The notes: generated from the letters alone by a model not told the origin. A stretch of 64,000 bases of DNA from Rhodoferax sp. (GCA_030682475.1 JAUXOA010000011.1:1-64000); one strand, 5' to 3'; numbered from the stretch's first letter, positions 18,654-30,384 are shown. Made by a program: numbers and translations.

Positions 18654-21386
18654 ATGCGCTTTTCGTTCCGCTTATTCGCCGCAGCACTGACCCTCAGTCT
18701 GGCCGCCGGGGCACCGTCTTTGGCTATCGGCCAGTCTTTGCCTGCCGGCATGAGCCGGATGACTTCGGTGGAAGGCATTGATGAGTACAAACTCGCCAAT
18801 GGCTTGCAGGTGCTGCTGATTCAGGACGACAGCAAGCCCACCACCACCGTCAACGTGACCTACCGGGTGGGCAGCAAACACGAGAACTATGGCGAAACCG
18901 GCATGGCGCACTTGCTGGAGCACCTGTTGTTCAAAGGCTCCCCCAAACACAGCACGGTGTGGGCCGAGTTCAGCAAACGCGGTCTGCGCGCCAATGGCAG
19001 CACCTCGCTGGACCGCACCAACTACTTCGCCAGCTTCTCCGCCAATGAGGAAAGCCTGCAGTGGTACCTGGGCTGGCAGGCCGACGCCATGCTCAACAGC
19101 TTCATCGCCCGCAAGGACCTGGACACCGAAATGACCGTGGTGCGCAACGAGATGGAGAGCGGCGAAAACAACACCGGGCGCATCCTGTTCCAGCGTGTGA
19201 TGAGCACCGCCTACCAGTGGCACAACTACGGCAAGAGCACGATTGGTGCGCGCACCGACGTCGAAGGCGTCAACATTGAGCGCCTGCAACACTTCTACCG
19301 CAGCTACTACCGCCCCGCCAATGCGACCGTGATCGTGGCCGGCAAGTTCGACCCAGTCAAGGTGCGTCAATGGATTGGCGAGTATTTCGGCCCGCTGCAA
19401 AACCCCGCGACGGCGCTGCCAGCGCTCTACACATTGGACCCGGCGCAGGATGGCGAGAAGAGCATCACCGTGCGACGCGTCGGCGGCTCACCCAGCCTGT
19501 ACGCCCTGTACCACGTGCCGCCCGGCGCGCACCCGGACTACGCCGCGATTTCTGCCTTGACCCTGATTCTGGGCGACACGCCTTCGGGTCGCCTGCATAC
19601 GCGCATCGTGGACAAGCAATTGGCCGCAGCCGCCTTCAGCTTCTCGCAGGGTTTGCAGGACCCCGGTTTCACCCTGATGGGCTTGTCGCTGGCGCCGGGG
19701 CAGGACATCGACAAGGCACGACTGGCAATGCTGGAAACCATCGAGTCAATCGCCACCGAGCCCGTGACGCAAGCCGAACTCGACCGCGCCAAGCTCAAAT
19801 ACCAGACGAGCTGGGAGTTGCGATTCACCAACCCGGAGCAGGTCGGTGAGGCCTTGTCCGAATCGATTGCGCAGGGCGACTGGCGCCTGTTCTTCCTGAG
19901 CCGCGACAAGGTGCGCGACCTCACGCTGGCCGATGTCAACCGTGTCGCCAGCAGCTACCTGCTGCGCGACAACCGCACCCTGGGCACCTACATACCGACT
20001 GAAAAACCGCTGCGCGCACCGGCACCGGCGATGGTCGAGGTGGCCGCCCTGGTGAAGGACTACAAGGGCGACGCAGCGGCGGCCAAGACCGAAACCTTCG
20101 ACGCCTCTCCCGCCAACATCGACAAACGCACCGAAACCAGCACCCTGGCCAACGGCATGAAGCTCAGCGTACTGGCCAAGGGCGCACGCGGCAACGCGGT
20201 CAGCGGGAACATCCGTCTGCATTTTGGCGACGAGAAGAGCCTGTTTGATCAGGATGCCATCGGTGCGGCCACGGCGGCCATGCTGAACAAGGGAACCAGC
20301 AGCCTGACGCGCCAGCAGATTCAGGACAAGTTCGACCAGCTCAAGGCCCGGGTCGGCTTTGGCGGCGGCGCCACCGGTGCCGGTGTCGGCATCAAGACCA
20401 CGCGCGACAAGCTGCCAGCGGTGATTGCCGTGGTGGCAGATGTGCTGCGCAATGCCAGCTTCCCGGCCACTGCGTTGGAAGAATACAAACGCCAGGTGCT
20501 TGGTTCCATCGAAGAGCAGCGCAAGGATCCCGAGGCCATCGTCGAGAACGAACTGGGCCGCTATGGCAACCCCTACCCCAGGGGCGATGTGCGCTACGCC
20601 GCCAGCTTTGATGAGATGGTGGAGAGCACCAAGGGCTTGACGGTGGAGAAGCTGCAGGCCTTTCACCGCAAGTTCTACGGCGCCCAGTTTGCACAGGCCG
20701 CGTTTGTCGGTGACCTCGATGTGGCGCAGGTCAAGACCGCCGTCAGCAGCGCGTTTGGCGACTGGAACTCGGCCTCCAGCTACACCCGCGTGCCCAACCC
20801 CCTGGTGACGGTCAAACCGGCGCGCTTTGTGTTCAAGACGCCGGACAAGCAAAACGCCTTCATGCAGGTGGAGCAGGCGCTCGCCGTGAGCGACAACGAC
20901 CCCGACTACGCAGCTCTGATGCTGGCCAACTTCATGCTGGGGCAAGGCGGCAGTTCGCGGCTGTGGGTTCGCATTCGGGAACAAGGCGGGCTGAGCTACG
21001 ACGTGCGCAGCGCTGTTGACTGGAACAATTACGAGCAAAACAGCGCCTGGAAAGCGACTGCCATCTTTGCACCGCAAAACAGCGCCCGGGTTGAGAGCGC
21101 CTTGCGGGAAGAGTTGGACCGCGTGCTGAAAGACGGGTTTGACGAGAAGGAGCTGGCCGACGCCAGGCAAAGTTTGCTCGGTTTTCGCCGCCTGTCGCGC
21201 GCCCAGGACGCCAACCTGGCCAGCGGCATCGCCACCAACCTGAGGCTTGCGCGCAGCTTTGCCATTTCGCAAAAGGTGGATCACCAAATTGCGGCTTCCT
21301 CGCTGGAACAAGTCAACGCCGCCCTGCGCAAACACCTCAAGCCGGACTCCTTCGTATTCGGTTTTGGCGGTGATTTCAAGGAGTAG
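18654..21386 (+). CDS. Periplasmic M16-family zinc protease (two-domain, pitrilysin-like)
   Basis: A 910-residue M16 peptidase with a signal peptide (MRFSFRLFAAALTLSLAAG). The inverted zinc motif HLLEH is at residues 86-90, and the downstream ligand glutamate lies in the VVRNEMESGENN block. Two M16 halves are joined in one chain: residues about 45-460 are catalytic, and about 490-905 form a second M16 half without HxxEH, which usually closes the clam-shell. An AGGAGTG ribosome site precedes the ATG. It is divergent from the TldD-like gene. It probably degrades peptides in the cell envelope. Confidence 0.9.
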   Translation: MRFSFRLFAAALTLSLAAGAPSLAIGQSLPAGMSRMTSVEGIDEYKLANGLQVLLIQDDSKPTTTVNVTYRVGSKHENYGETGMAHLLEHLLFKGSPKHSTVWAEFSKRGLRANGSTSLDRTNYFASFSANEESLQWYLGWQADAMLNSFIARKDLDTEMTVVRNEMESGENNTGRILFQRVMSTAYQWHNYGKSTIGARTDVEGVNIERLQHFYRSYYRPANATVIVAGKFDPVKVRQWIGEYFGPLQNPATALPALYTLDPAQDGEKSITVRRVGGSPSLYALYHVPPGAHPDYAAISALTLILGDTPSGRLHTRIVDKQLAAAAFSFSQGLQDPGFTLMGLSLAPGQDIDKARLAMLETIESIATEPVTQAELDRAKLKYQTSWELRFTNPEQVGEALSESIAQGDWRLFFLSRDKVRDLTLADVNRVASSYLLRDNRTLGTYIPTEKPLRAPAPAMVEVAALVKDYKGDAAAAKTETFDASPANIDKRTETSTLANGMKLSVLAKGARGNAVSGNIRLHFGDEKSLFDQDAIGAATAAMLNKGTSSLTRQQIQDKFDQLKARVGFGGGATGAGVGIKTTRDKLPAVIAVVADVLRNASFPATALEEYKRQVLGSIEEQRKDPEAIVENELGRYGNPYPRGDVRYAASFDEMVESTKGLTVEKLQAFHRKFYGAQFAQAAFVGDLDVAQVKTAVSSAFGDWNSASSYTRVPNPLVTVKPARFVFKTPDKQNAFMQVEQALAVSDNDPDYAALMLANFMLGQGGSSRLWVRIREQGGLSYDVRSAVDWNNYEQNSAWKATAIFAPQNSARVESALREELDRVLKDGFDEKELADARQSLLGFRRLSRAQDANLASGIATNLRLARSFAISQKVDHQIAASSLEQVNAALRKHLKPDSFVFGFGGDFKE

Positions 21387-21649
21387 TCAAGCGAACGGCC
21401 AGTAGACTGACAGCTCAATCCCCCGGTGTCCGGCCGAACGTGGTCAGGCCAGCCAGGATATATCCTTTGGCTGCACCTGGCTCTGCCTGACCGTTGACCA
21501 CGGCACGCTTTTCAACAACAACGCCGCGCCCCGGTGAACCAGTGTGCAAACACCCCGTCGGAGTAGCACCGAGGGGGAGGGGGAGGGGCAGAGGCGGGCC
21601 ATGCGCGTTTGTACCCCTTGACTCGGAGCATCATGGGGTTGCGCATGGG

Positions 21650-22903
21650 TCAAGCCTGGAACACGGACTCCATGCGACGGATTTCCACTGCAGGCAGGCC
21701 CAGCTTGCAGGCGTCTTCACGCCACGACGCCAATGCTTTGCGAACGTCTGTGAGGACTGCTTCAGCCGTTTGAGCGGTGAGGCGGTACAGGTCGGCCGTG
21801 CCCATCGCTGCCTCGACGCTAGGCGCAGCGTTGGCGCCATTTAGAGTTAACGCGTGGTCGGCTTTTGCCAAGCTCGGGTTCATATCGAATGCTGGTGAAA
21901 GTCGCCATCCGGTAGGTTCCCGGATGAAGCCGTGATTGCGCAGATGGTCGTCGCGATTACCCACGAGGACATTGAAAATCATGCGTCGAAACAACTGTGC
22001 GAGATCCTCATCGATATGGCCTTTAGCGCCATCATCGGAGATGAATTCGGCCAAATCCAGATAGCTTGCCCCCGGTTCTCCGTCCTGGCGCTCAAGCAGA
22101 GTCATCGCCGATGCATACATACGTCGGCCCTGGCCCGTTCTGTCAAACCGCGCCGCACAAAACGTACCGTAGCGCTCCGATAGCTGCTCAAGCCTTGAGT
22201 CCGGCACCCAAATGCCCGCACGTGCTGCAAGGCGGTGAACCAGGTATTCCCAACCACCCACGTCGTGGCGGTCGTTGTGAGCTGGAAACTTTGCAATCCA
22301 GAGGCGGTTGTCCGTATCGTTGAAGTTTGCCTTCGGACGAGCGCCCCCCAACGATGTGCCCGGCGCCACGAGCATGGCTAGCCAGCGTTCGTATTCCGGT
22401 AGGGCTTCGACTCCCGGTTCTTCGACGCGTCGGCTGATGTAGGCCAACTCCTTCAGGTCCGTGACTGGGGGCGTGGCGTACTTGCTGGCGTCGAGAAAGG
22501 GGCCATTGGCGCGTCGAAAACGCAGACCGCCCATGCGGGTGTTGTCGTAGACGCCAAGCAAGAAGTCGACTTCCTGGAACGTGCGGATCTTGCGTTTTTC
22601 GCGTTCTGCAACCGCAGCTTCTCTACGCTCCATCAGCAAGCGGCCCCATCGGTCCGGAGCCGAGTCCATAAAGATGCCAAAGGCGGGCGCCTTGACCGCC
22701 GGGTGCTGCTCACCAACCCACAAATCCAGTCGTGGGTCCAGCATGAAAACTCGCTGGCTGCTCAGCCAGTGGGCGTCGTATTCGAATGATGCAGCCAAGT
22801 CCGAGCGGACGTCGTGGCGATACATCGTACCCACAAGCTGGCTGACGCCGAGTTCGCTGGCGTCCAGATGGACTTCGTAAGCATCGCGGCTATTCTTGGC
22901 CAT
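21650..22903 (-). CDS. hipA: HipA-family serine/threonine kinase toxin
   Basis: A 417-residue HipA-like kinase. Seen are the N-terminal DRWGRLLMERRE block, the glycine-rich ATP loop GTSLGGARPK (about residues 182-191), the catalytic loop NRDDHLRNH (about 316-324) and the metal-binding Asp in LSPAFDMNP (about 340). In E. coli, HipA phosphorylates GltX and induces persistence. The gene lies 9 bp downstream of a HipB-like antitoxin, the usual order. All key kinase residues seem present, so the toxin should be active. It is convergent to the M16 protease gene across a 263-bp gap in which I see nothing recognisable. Confidence 0.88.
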   Translation of the reverse strand: MAKNSRDAYEVHLDASELGVSQLVGTMYRHDVRSDLAASFEYDAHWLSSQRVFMLDPRLDLWVGEQHPAVKAPAFGIFMDSAPDRWGRLLMERREAAVAEREKRKIRTFQEVDFLLGVYDNTRMGGLRFRRANGPFLDASKYATPPVTDLKELAYISRRVEEPGVEALPEYERWLAMLVAPGTSLGGARPKANFNDTDNRLWIAKFPAHNDRHDVGGWEYLVHRLAARAGIWVPDSRLEQLSERYGTFCAARFDRTGQGRRMYASAMTLLERQDGEPGASYLDLAEFISDDGAKGHIDEDLAQLFRRMIFNVLVGNRDDHLRNHGFIREPTGWRLSPAFDMNPSLAKADHALTLNGANAAPSVEAAMGTADLYRLTAQTAEAVLTDVRKALASWREDACKLGLPAVEIRRMESVFQA

Positions 22904-22912
22904 GGGTTGCCC

Positions 22913-23233
22913 CTACTTGGTGCTCTGTGTCCCGCGCGCGCGAGGTCGAGGCAGCCCCAGGTCTTGGAGCTTGCGGCCGAGCTCGTCGTCACGGGCCAAG
23001 ACATCTATTTCGCGGTCCAGGCCGAGGACCCGAAGCGCAGACATGTAGGTGCCAATCGCAATGGTCGGGTCGCCTTTTTCCAGTCGACGCAGCGTCTCTC
23101 GTGAGACACCCAGCCGCTCGGCAAACAACACGGTCAGCAGCTTTCGACGCTTGCGAGCCAGGCGCAGGCGCTCTCCGAAGGCCGCCAGTTGCTTCGTGAC
23201 GGAGGGAAAGGAGGGGTGAGCTATTTTTGGCAT
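22913..23233 (-). CDS. hipB: HipB-like XRE-family antitoxin
   Basis: A 106-residue helix-turn-helix protein (GERLRLARKRRKLLTVLFAERLGVSRETLRRLEKGD, residues about 20-56). It would neutralise HipA and repress its own operon. The C-terminal tail is basic (LGLPRPRARGTQSTK). Its start codon adjoins an 8-bp inverted repeat (23224-23257), a likely autoregulatory operator. It is followed by hipA. Confidence 0.85.
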   Translation of the reverse strand: MPKIAHPSFPSVTKQLAAFGERLRLARKRRKLLTVLFAERLGVSRETLRRLEKGDPTIAIGTYMSALRVLGLDREIDVLARDDELGRKLQDLGLPRPRARGTQSTK

Positions 23234-23257
23234 TATGAATTATATTTTAGCCAAAAA
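23224..23257. promoter_or_regulatory. Inverted repeat overlapping the hipB start, candidate HipB operator
   Basis: TTTTTGGC (23224-23231) and GCCAAAAA (23250-23257) are exact complements separated by 18 A+T-rich bases. One arm overlaps the first codons of hipB. The position suits autorepression by the XRE protein. Binding is inferred. Confidence 0.45.
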
Positions 23258-23571
23258 ACTATTTTGTGTCAACTTAATGAGGCATATAAAAAGTATCAAC
23301 GGGAACTACCTCACTCAAAGAGATGCCATCTATGTGGGTCAGAATTATGCGGGGTTCCTCACAAAATTGACTATCAAGGAATACTGACATTGTCATTTCA
23401 TTAGTTGTGTCAATGACTCTGTTCGACAGGTACGCCAACAGGCGTCAACAAACTGGGATAAACCCCTAGTTACAGCATGGCACATGTATTGCTAGTATTT
23501 GCCTGCCAAGTTGACCAAACGGTCAGTTTCCAGGTTTGAATTTTTAGTTCACCCCAACCGGAGTTGCCAGC
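23234..23571. other. A+T-rich intergenic region between hipB and preT
   Basis: This 338-bp gap separates two divergent transcription units. On the left it holds the right arm of the hipB inverted repeat. Near the right end it holds a RutR-like palindrome (23511-23526) and the ribosome region of preT (CCGGAG). A 71-codon forward frame across 23189-23404 starts inside hipB and has no recognisable features, so it is not called. The base composition is much richer in A+T than the surroundings, which may mark the edge of the acquired hipBA pair. Confidence 0.6.
23511..23526. promoter_or_regulatory. RutR-like operator upstream of preT
   Basis: TTGACCAAACGGTCAG matches the known RutR palindrome TTGACCAnnTGGTCAA at 12 of 14 defined positions. 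It ends 46 bp before the preT start codon. A near-identical site (57024-57039) precedes the ABC operon that contains a RutR-like regulator gene. Control by that regulator in response to uracil is an inference from this match. Confidence 0.65.
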
Positions 23572-24993
23572 GTGTCTATCTCATCCTCGCCCGATGTTCG
23601 CCCTGGCCGTCTGAGCGCCATTGAATACGCCCGGCATTTTGCCGATGCCACCCCCCGCCTGACCCAGGCGCAAGCCGTGCTGGCAGCCGAGCGCTGCCTG
23701 TACTGCGCTTACGCACCCTGTATCACGGCTTGCCCCACCGGCATTGATGTGCCCTCATTTATCAAGCGCATCTCGGATGGCAACCTGCGCGGTTCCGCCC
23801 GCGCCATTCTGGAGGCCAACCCGCTGGGCGGCATGTGCGCGCGGGTATGCCCAACCGAGAACCTGTGTGAGGGGGCCTGCGTGCGCACGACGCAACAGGG
23901 CAAGCCGGTCGCCATTGGCCGCCTGCAACGCCATGCGGTGGACGCGCTGATGGAGAGCGCCCGCCCCCAGCTCTTCACACGCACCGCTGCCACTGGCAGA
24001 CGAGTGGCGGTAGTGGGTGCCGGTCCAGCCGGTCTGGCCTGCGCCCACACGCTGGCGCGCCTGGGCCATGAGGTTGTCATTTTTGATGCGCGGCCCAAAG
24101 CCGGTGGCCTCAATGAATATGGCCTGGCCAGCTACAAGACACCGGACAACTTTGCCCAACGTGAGGTGCAATGGCTGCTGGACATCGGCGGCATCGAGAT
24201 CCGCACCGGCTGGAAGCTGGAAACTTCTGAACAGCTCGATGCACTACGCAAAGACTATGACGCCTTGTTTTTGGGCATGGGCCTGGTCGGCACGCACCGG
24301 CTTGGGGTGCCGGGCGAGGACTTGGGCAACGTGCAGGATGCGGTGGACTTCATTTCCACACTGCGCCAGACAGAAGATCTCTCTACCTTGCCGATCGGTC
24401 GGCGCGTGGTGGTGATTGGTGGCGGCATGACGGCGGTGGACGCGGCCGTGCAATCCCGGCTGTTGGGTGCCCAAAGCGTGCACATGGTGTACCGGCGCGG
24501 GCCGGAAGCGATGTCGGCGTCGACGGCCGAGCAGGAATGGGCGCAAACCAACGGCGTCACGATTCACCACTGGCTGGCCCCCCAGGAAATTCTGGGCACC
24601 GGTGGTCAAGCCAGCGGCGTGTGTTTTGCCCGCCAGCAATCGGTCAACGGCAAGCTCACAGCAACCGGCGAGTTGGAGGTGATCGAAGCCGACATGGTGT
24701 TCAAGGCCATTGGCCAGCATCTGGGCAATTGCAGCCCCGTCGATAGCAAGCTGAAGCTTGAAGCGGGACGGGGCAGGTTTCACCCCTCGCGCGGCTGGTA
24801 TCGCGTGCTGGCCGACACCGGCTTGACGCTCGAAGGCGGACGCATTGCCACCGACGCCGTGGGCCTGACCAGCTTGCCCGGCGTCTGGGCCGGTGGCGAC
24901 TGCCGCGCCGGTGGGCTGGACCTGACCGTGGAGGCGGTGGAGCACGGCAAGCAATCTGCGCGGGCCATCCACGCCCAGCTCACAGCCGTTTGA
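23572..24993 (+). CDS. preT: NAD-dependent dihydropyrimidine dehydrogenase, PreT subunit
   Basis: A 473-residue flavoprotein/iron-sulfur subunit. The N-terminal cysteines CLYCAYAPCITACPTGID and CARVCPTENLCEGAC should bind two 4Fe-4S clusters. They are followed by an FAD dinucleotide fold (VVGAGPAGLACA) and an NAD(P) fold (VIGGGMTAVDAA). It passes electrons from NADH to PreA, which reduces uracil and thymine to the dihydro forms. The start is GTG. It heads a run of pyrimidine genes and is preceded by a RutR-like operator. Confidence 0.93.
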   Translation: MSISSSPDVRPGRLSAIEYARHFADATPRLTQAQAVLAAERCLYCAYAPCITACPTGIDVPSFIKRISDGNLRGSARAILEANPLGGMCARVCPTENLCEGACVRTTQQGKPVAIGRLQRHAVDALMESARPQLFTRTAATGRRVAVVGAGPAGLACAHTLARLGHEVVIFDARPKAGGLNEYGLASYKTPDNFAQREVQWLLDIGGIEIRTGWKLETSEQLDALRKDYDALFLGMGLVGTHRLGVPGEDLGNVQDAVDFISTLRQTEDLSTLPIGRRVVVIGGGMTAVDAAVQSRLLGAQSVHMVYRRGPEAMSASTAEQEWAQTNGVTIHHWLAPQEILGTGGQASGVCFARQQSVNGKLTATGELEVIEADMVFKAIGQHLGNCSPVDSKLKLEAGRGRFHPSRGWYRVLADTGLTLEGGRIATDAVGLTSLPGVWAGGDCRAGGLDLTVEAVEHGKQSARAIHAQLTAV

Positions 24994-25033
24994 ACCCGCT
25001 CCCCAACAAACACCGAAGATTCGGAGAACACCC

Positions 25034-27840
<2,807 letters not shown>

Positions 27841-27851
27841 GCCTCATTCAC

Positions 27852-27925
27852 CCGTTCACCCTGAGCCTGTCGAAGGGCCCTTCGTCCTGGCTCAGGACAG
27901 GCTTCGACAGGCTCAGCCCGAACGG
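27852..27925. repeat. Long inverted repeat (about 24-bp arms) between hydA and the amidohydrolase gene
   Basis: Arms at 27852-27875 and 27902-27925 pair over 24 bases with a 3-base mismatch (ACC against GGG). The inner 15 bases, from CTGAGCCTGTCGAAG, are an exact complement. A nested GTCCTG/CAGGAC hairpin sits inside the loop. It nearly fills the 110-bp gap. Sequences of this GAGCCTGTCGAAG type are, to my knowledge, dispersed repeats in beta-proteobacterial genomes. Confidence 0.75.
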
Positions 27926-27950
27926 TTTTACCACCTGTCTGGAGAACACC

Positions 27951-29207
27951 ATGAGCACTGCAACCCTGACCGACATCGACACCTTGCGCATCAACGGCGA
28001 GCGCCTGTGGACCTCGCTGATGGAGCTGGCGAAAATTGGCGCCACGCCCAAGGGCGGCGTCTGCCGCCTGACCCTGACCGACCTCGACAAACAGGGGCGC
28101 GACCTGGTCCTCAAGTGGGCCAGGGAGGCCGGCCTGGCGGTCACCATCGACAAAATCGGCAACGGCTTCATGCGCCGCGCCGGGCGCAACAACAACCTGC
28201 CCCCGATCGTGACCGGCAGCCACATCGACACCCAGCCCACCGGCGGCAAGTTCGACGGCAACTACGGCGTGCTGGCGGGGCTGGAAGTGGTGCGCACACT
28301 CAATGACCACGGCATCGAGACCGAAGCGCCGATTGAAGTCGCTTTCTGGACCAATGAGGAAGGCTCGCGCTTTGTGCCGGTGATGATGGGCTCGGGCGTC
28401 TTCGCCAAGGCTTTCACGCTGGAGCACGCCTATGCGGCCAGAGACACCGAAGGCAAGTCGGTGGGGGAAGAATTGGCCCGCATTGGCTACATCGGCGAGC
28501 AGGAGCCGGGCGCGCATCCGATTGGCGCGTATTTCGAGACCCACATCGAACAAGGCCCGGTGCTGGAAGACCACGACGTCACCATTGGCGTGGTGCAGGG
28601 CGTGCTGGGCATTCGCTGGTTTGACTGCACCGTGACCGGCATGGAAGCGCACGCCGGCCCGACCCCGATGGCGCTGCGCAAGGACGCGATGCAGGTGGCC
28701 ACCCATTTGATGCAGGAAGTGGTGGCGGCAGCGCTGCGCCACACACCGCATGGGCGCGGCACCGTGGGCATGGTGCAGGTGCACCCGAACAGCCGCAACG
28801 TGATTCCGGGCCGGGTCAAGTTCAGCATCGACCTGCGCAACGCCACCGACGCGCTGGTGGACAGAATGGCCGACGAGGTCAAGGCCTTTGCCGCGCAGCT
28901 CAGCCAGAAGACCGGGCTGGGCATAGCGATTGAGCAAGTGTCGAGCTACCCGGCGCAGGCCTTCCACGCCGACTGCATCGACGCCGTAGCGCGCGCCGCG
29001 AAGAAATTGGGCTACTCCAACATGCCCGCCGTCTCCGGTGCCGGGCATGACGCGGTCTACATGGCGCGGCTGGCGCCCAGCGGCATGATCTTCATTCCGT
29101 GCAAGGACGGCATCAGCCACAACGAGATTGAAGACGCCCAGCCCGAGCACATCACGGCCGGCTGCAACGTGTTGCTGCATGCGATGCTGGAACGGGCTGG
29201 CACGTAA
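27951..29207 (+). CDS. M20-family amidase: beta-ureidopropionase / N-carbamoyl amino acid hydrolase
   Basis: A 418-residue zinc amidohydrolase of the HyuC/allantoate amidohydrolase group. It should hydrolyse N-carbamoyl-beta-alanine to beta-alanine, CO2 and ammonia, the last step of reductive uracil catabolism. Metal ligands are seen as H91 in GSHIDTQPTGG, D102 in KFDGNYG, E136/E137 in WTNEEGSRF, and the ETHIEQGPVLE block. The start follows a CTGGAGA ribosome site. It lies behind hydA across the inverted repeat at 27852-27925. Allantoate or hydantoin-derived substrates are the main alternative. Confidence 0.9.
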   Translation: MSTATLTDIDTLRINGERLWTSLMELAKIGATPKGGVCRLTLTDLDKQGRDLVLKWAREAGLAVTIDKIGNGFMRRAGRNNNLPPIVTGSHIDTQPTGGKFDGNYGVLAGLEVVRTLNDHGIETEAPIEVAFWTNEEGSRFVPVMMGSGVFAKAFTLEHAYAARDTEGKSVGEELARIGYIGEQEPGAHPIGAYFETHIEQGPVLEDHDVTIGVVQGVLGIRWFDCTVTGMEAHAGPTPMALRKDAMQVATHLMQEVVAAALRHTPHGRGTVGMVQVHPNSRNVIPGRVKFSIDLRNATDALVDRMADEVKAFAAQLSQKTGLGIAIEQVSSYPAQAFHADCIDAVARAAKKLGYSNMPAVSGAGHDAVYMARLAPSGMIFIPCKDGISHNEIEDAQPEHITAGCNVLLHAMLERAGT

Positions 29208-29307
29208 AGTGCATTATCTTTTGAACAAAATGGGGCGTCCGCTCCCGTGTTGTAAGCGTAGGAAACTGTTATTTTTGTAGTGTTTTTGTCATCAACCTGG
29301 AGTAACT

Positions 29308-30309
29308 ATGTCAATGAAACTTCTCAGCCGCCGTCACGCGGTCATTCTGGTCGCCGCCATGGCGGCCCTGGCCCCCAGCCTGGTGTTGGCGCAAGCCAAG
29401 CCCAAAGTAGCGGGGATTTACACCGTGCCGTTCGAGCAGCAATGGGCCGGCCGACTGCACACCGCCCTCAAAGCCGCCGAAGCGCGCGGTGAGATTGAGT
29501 ACAAGGCGAGCGAGAACGTCTCTAACGCCGACTACGAACGCGTCATGCGCGAGTACGCCACGGCGGGCAACACCCTGATCGTGGGCGAAGCTTTTGCGGT
29601 AGAAGCCGCTGCCCGCAAGGTGGCCAAAGATTTCCCCAAAGTCTCGTTTTTGATGGGCTCTAGCGGCAAACCTGCCGCGCCCAACTTCAGCGTGTTTGAC
29701 AATTACATTCAGGAGCCCGCTTATCTCTCGGGCATGGTGGCTGGTGGCATGACCAAGAGCAACAAAATCGGCATGGTCGGCGGCTTTCCCATCCCCGAGG
29801 TCAATCGCCTGATGAATGCCTTCATGGCGGGCGCCAAAGAAACCAACCCCAAGGTCGAGTTCAGCGTCAGCTTTATCAACAGTTGGTTTGACCCACCCAA
29901 GGCCAAGGAAGCCGCGTTCGCCATGATCGACAAAGGCGCTGACGTGCTGTATGCCGAACGCTTTGGCGTGTCGGATGCCGCCAAGGAAAAAGGCAAGCTG
30001 GCGATTGGCAACGTGATCAATACCCAGGCGCAGTACCCCGACACCGTGGTGGCCTCGGCCATGTGGCATTTCGAGCCCTCGGCTGACCGCGCCATCAAAC
30101 TCGTCAAAGAAGGCAAGTTCAGCGCAGAAGACTACGGCCCTTATTCCATGATGAAGCACAAAGGCTCGTCTCTGGCGCCGCTGGGTACCTTCGAGAAAAA
30201 AATCCCGGCCGATGTGGTGACCAAAATGCGCGCCAAGGAAAAGGCCATTCTGGACGGGAAATTCAGCGTCAAAGTAGACGACAGCCAGCCCAAGGCGACC
30301 GCCAAGTAA
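29308..30309 (+). CDS. BMP-family nucleoside/nucleobase ABC transporter binding protein
   Basis: A 333-residue periplasmic basic-membrane-protein (PnrA-like) binding protein with a signal peptide (MKLLSRRHAVILVAAMAALAP). It has the family blocks VAGIYTVPFEQQWAGRLH, FDNYIQEPAYLSGMVAGGMTKS and IGMVGGFPIPEVNRLMNAF. PnrA-type proteins bind nucleosides or nucleobases. Placement right after the pyrimidine catabolic genes suggests pyrimidine (or mixed) uptake. A GGAGTAA ribosome site precedes the start, and the 100-bp gap upstream has only a small GGGGCG/GCTCCC hairpin. Confidence 0.88.
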   Translation: MSMKLLSRRHAVILVAAMAALAPSLVLAQAKPKVAGIYTVPFEQQWAGRLHTALKAAEARGEIEYKASENVSNADYERVMREYATAGNTLIVGEAFAVEAAARKVAKDFPKVSFLMGSSGKPAAPNFSVFDNYIQEPAYLSGMVAGGMTKSNKIGMVGGFPIPEVNRLMNAFMAGAKETNPKVEFSVSFINSWFDPPKAKEAAFAMIDKGADVLYAERFGVSDAAKEKGKLAIGNVINTQAQYPDTVVASAMWHFEPSADRAIKLVKEGKFSAEDYGPYSMMKHKGSSLAPLGTFEKKIPADVVTKMRAKEKAILDGKFSVKVDDSQPKATAK

Positions 30310-30312
30310 TGA

Positions 30313-30384
30313 GCCCCCACGCTTGCCACTGCGTGTGCTGCGCTGCCCCCCAAAGGGGCTGTGCTTGCTTGGGGCGGCCCGGCG
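30313..30384. repeat. Dispersed GC-rich repeat, copy A (between binding protein and ATPase genes)
   Basis: About 72 bp running from GCCCCCACGCTTGCCACTGC to CTTGGGGCGGCCCGGCG. The same element occurs twice inside the acetoacetyl-CoA synthetase gene (57854-57927 and 57936-58008), in the same orientation. It begins 3 bp after the BMP gene stop and ends 25 bp before the ATPase start. The centre can form a CCCCC/GGGG hairpin. Confidence 0.85.

Noticed and set aside
21387-21649. Gap between the M16 protease and hipA, with a GA-rich run near 21570-21595
   Set aside because: Looked for RNA genes, dyads and small frames; found nothing beyond composition, so no feature is called.
23189-23404. 71-codon forward frame starting inside hipB and covering part of the intergenic region
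   Set aside because: No start signal or conserved features, and it runs against hipB; the gap is better explained as regulatory DNA.
27841-27950. Idea that the inverted repeat after hydA is a simple terminator
   Set aside because: There is no T-run after the stem, the pathway continues in the next gene, and the sequence looks like a dispersed repeat.
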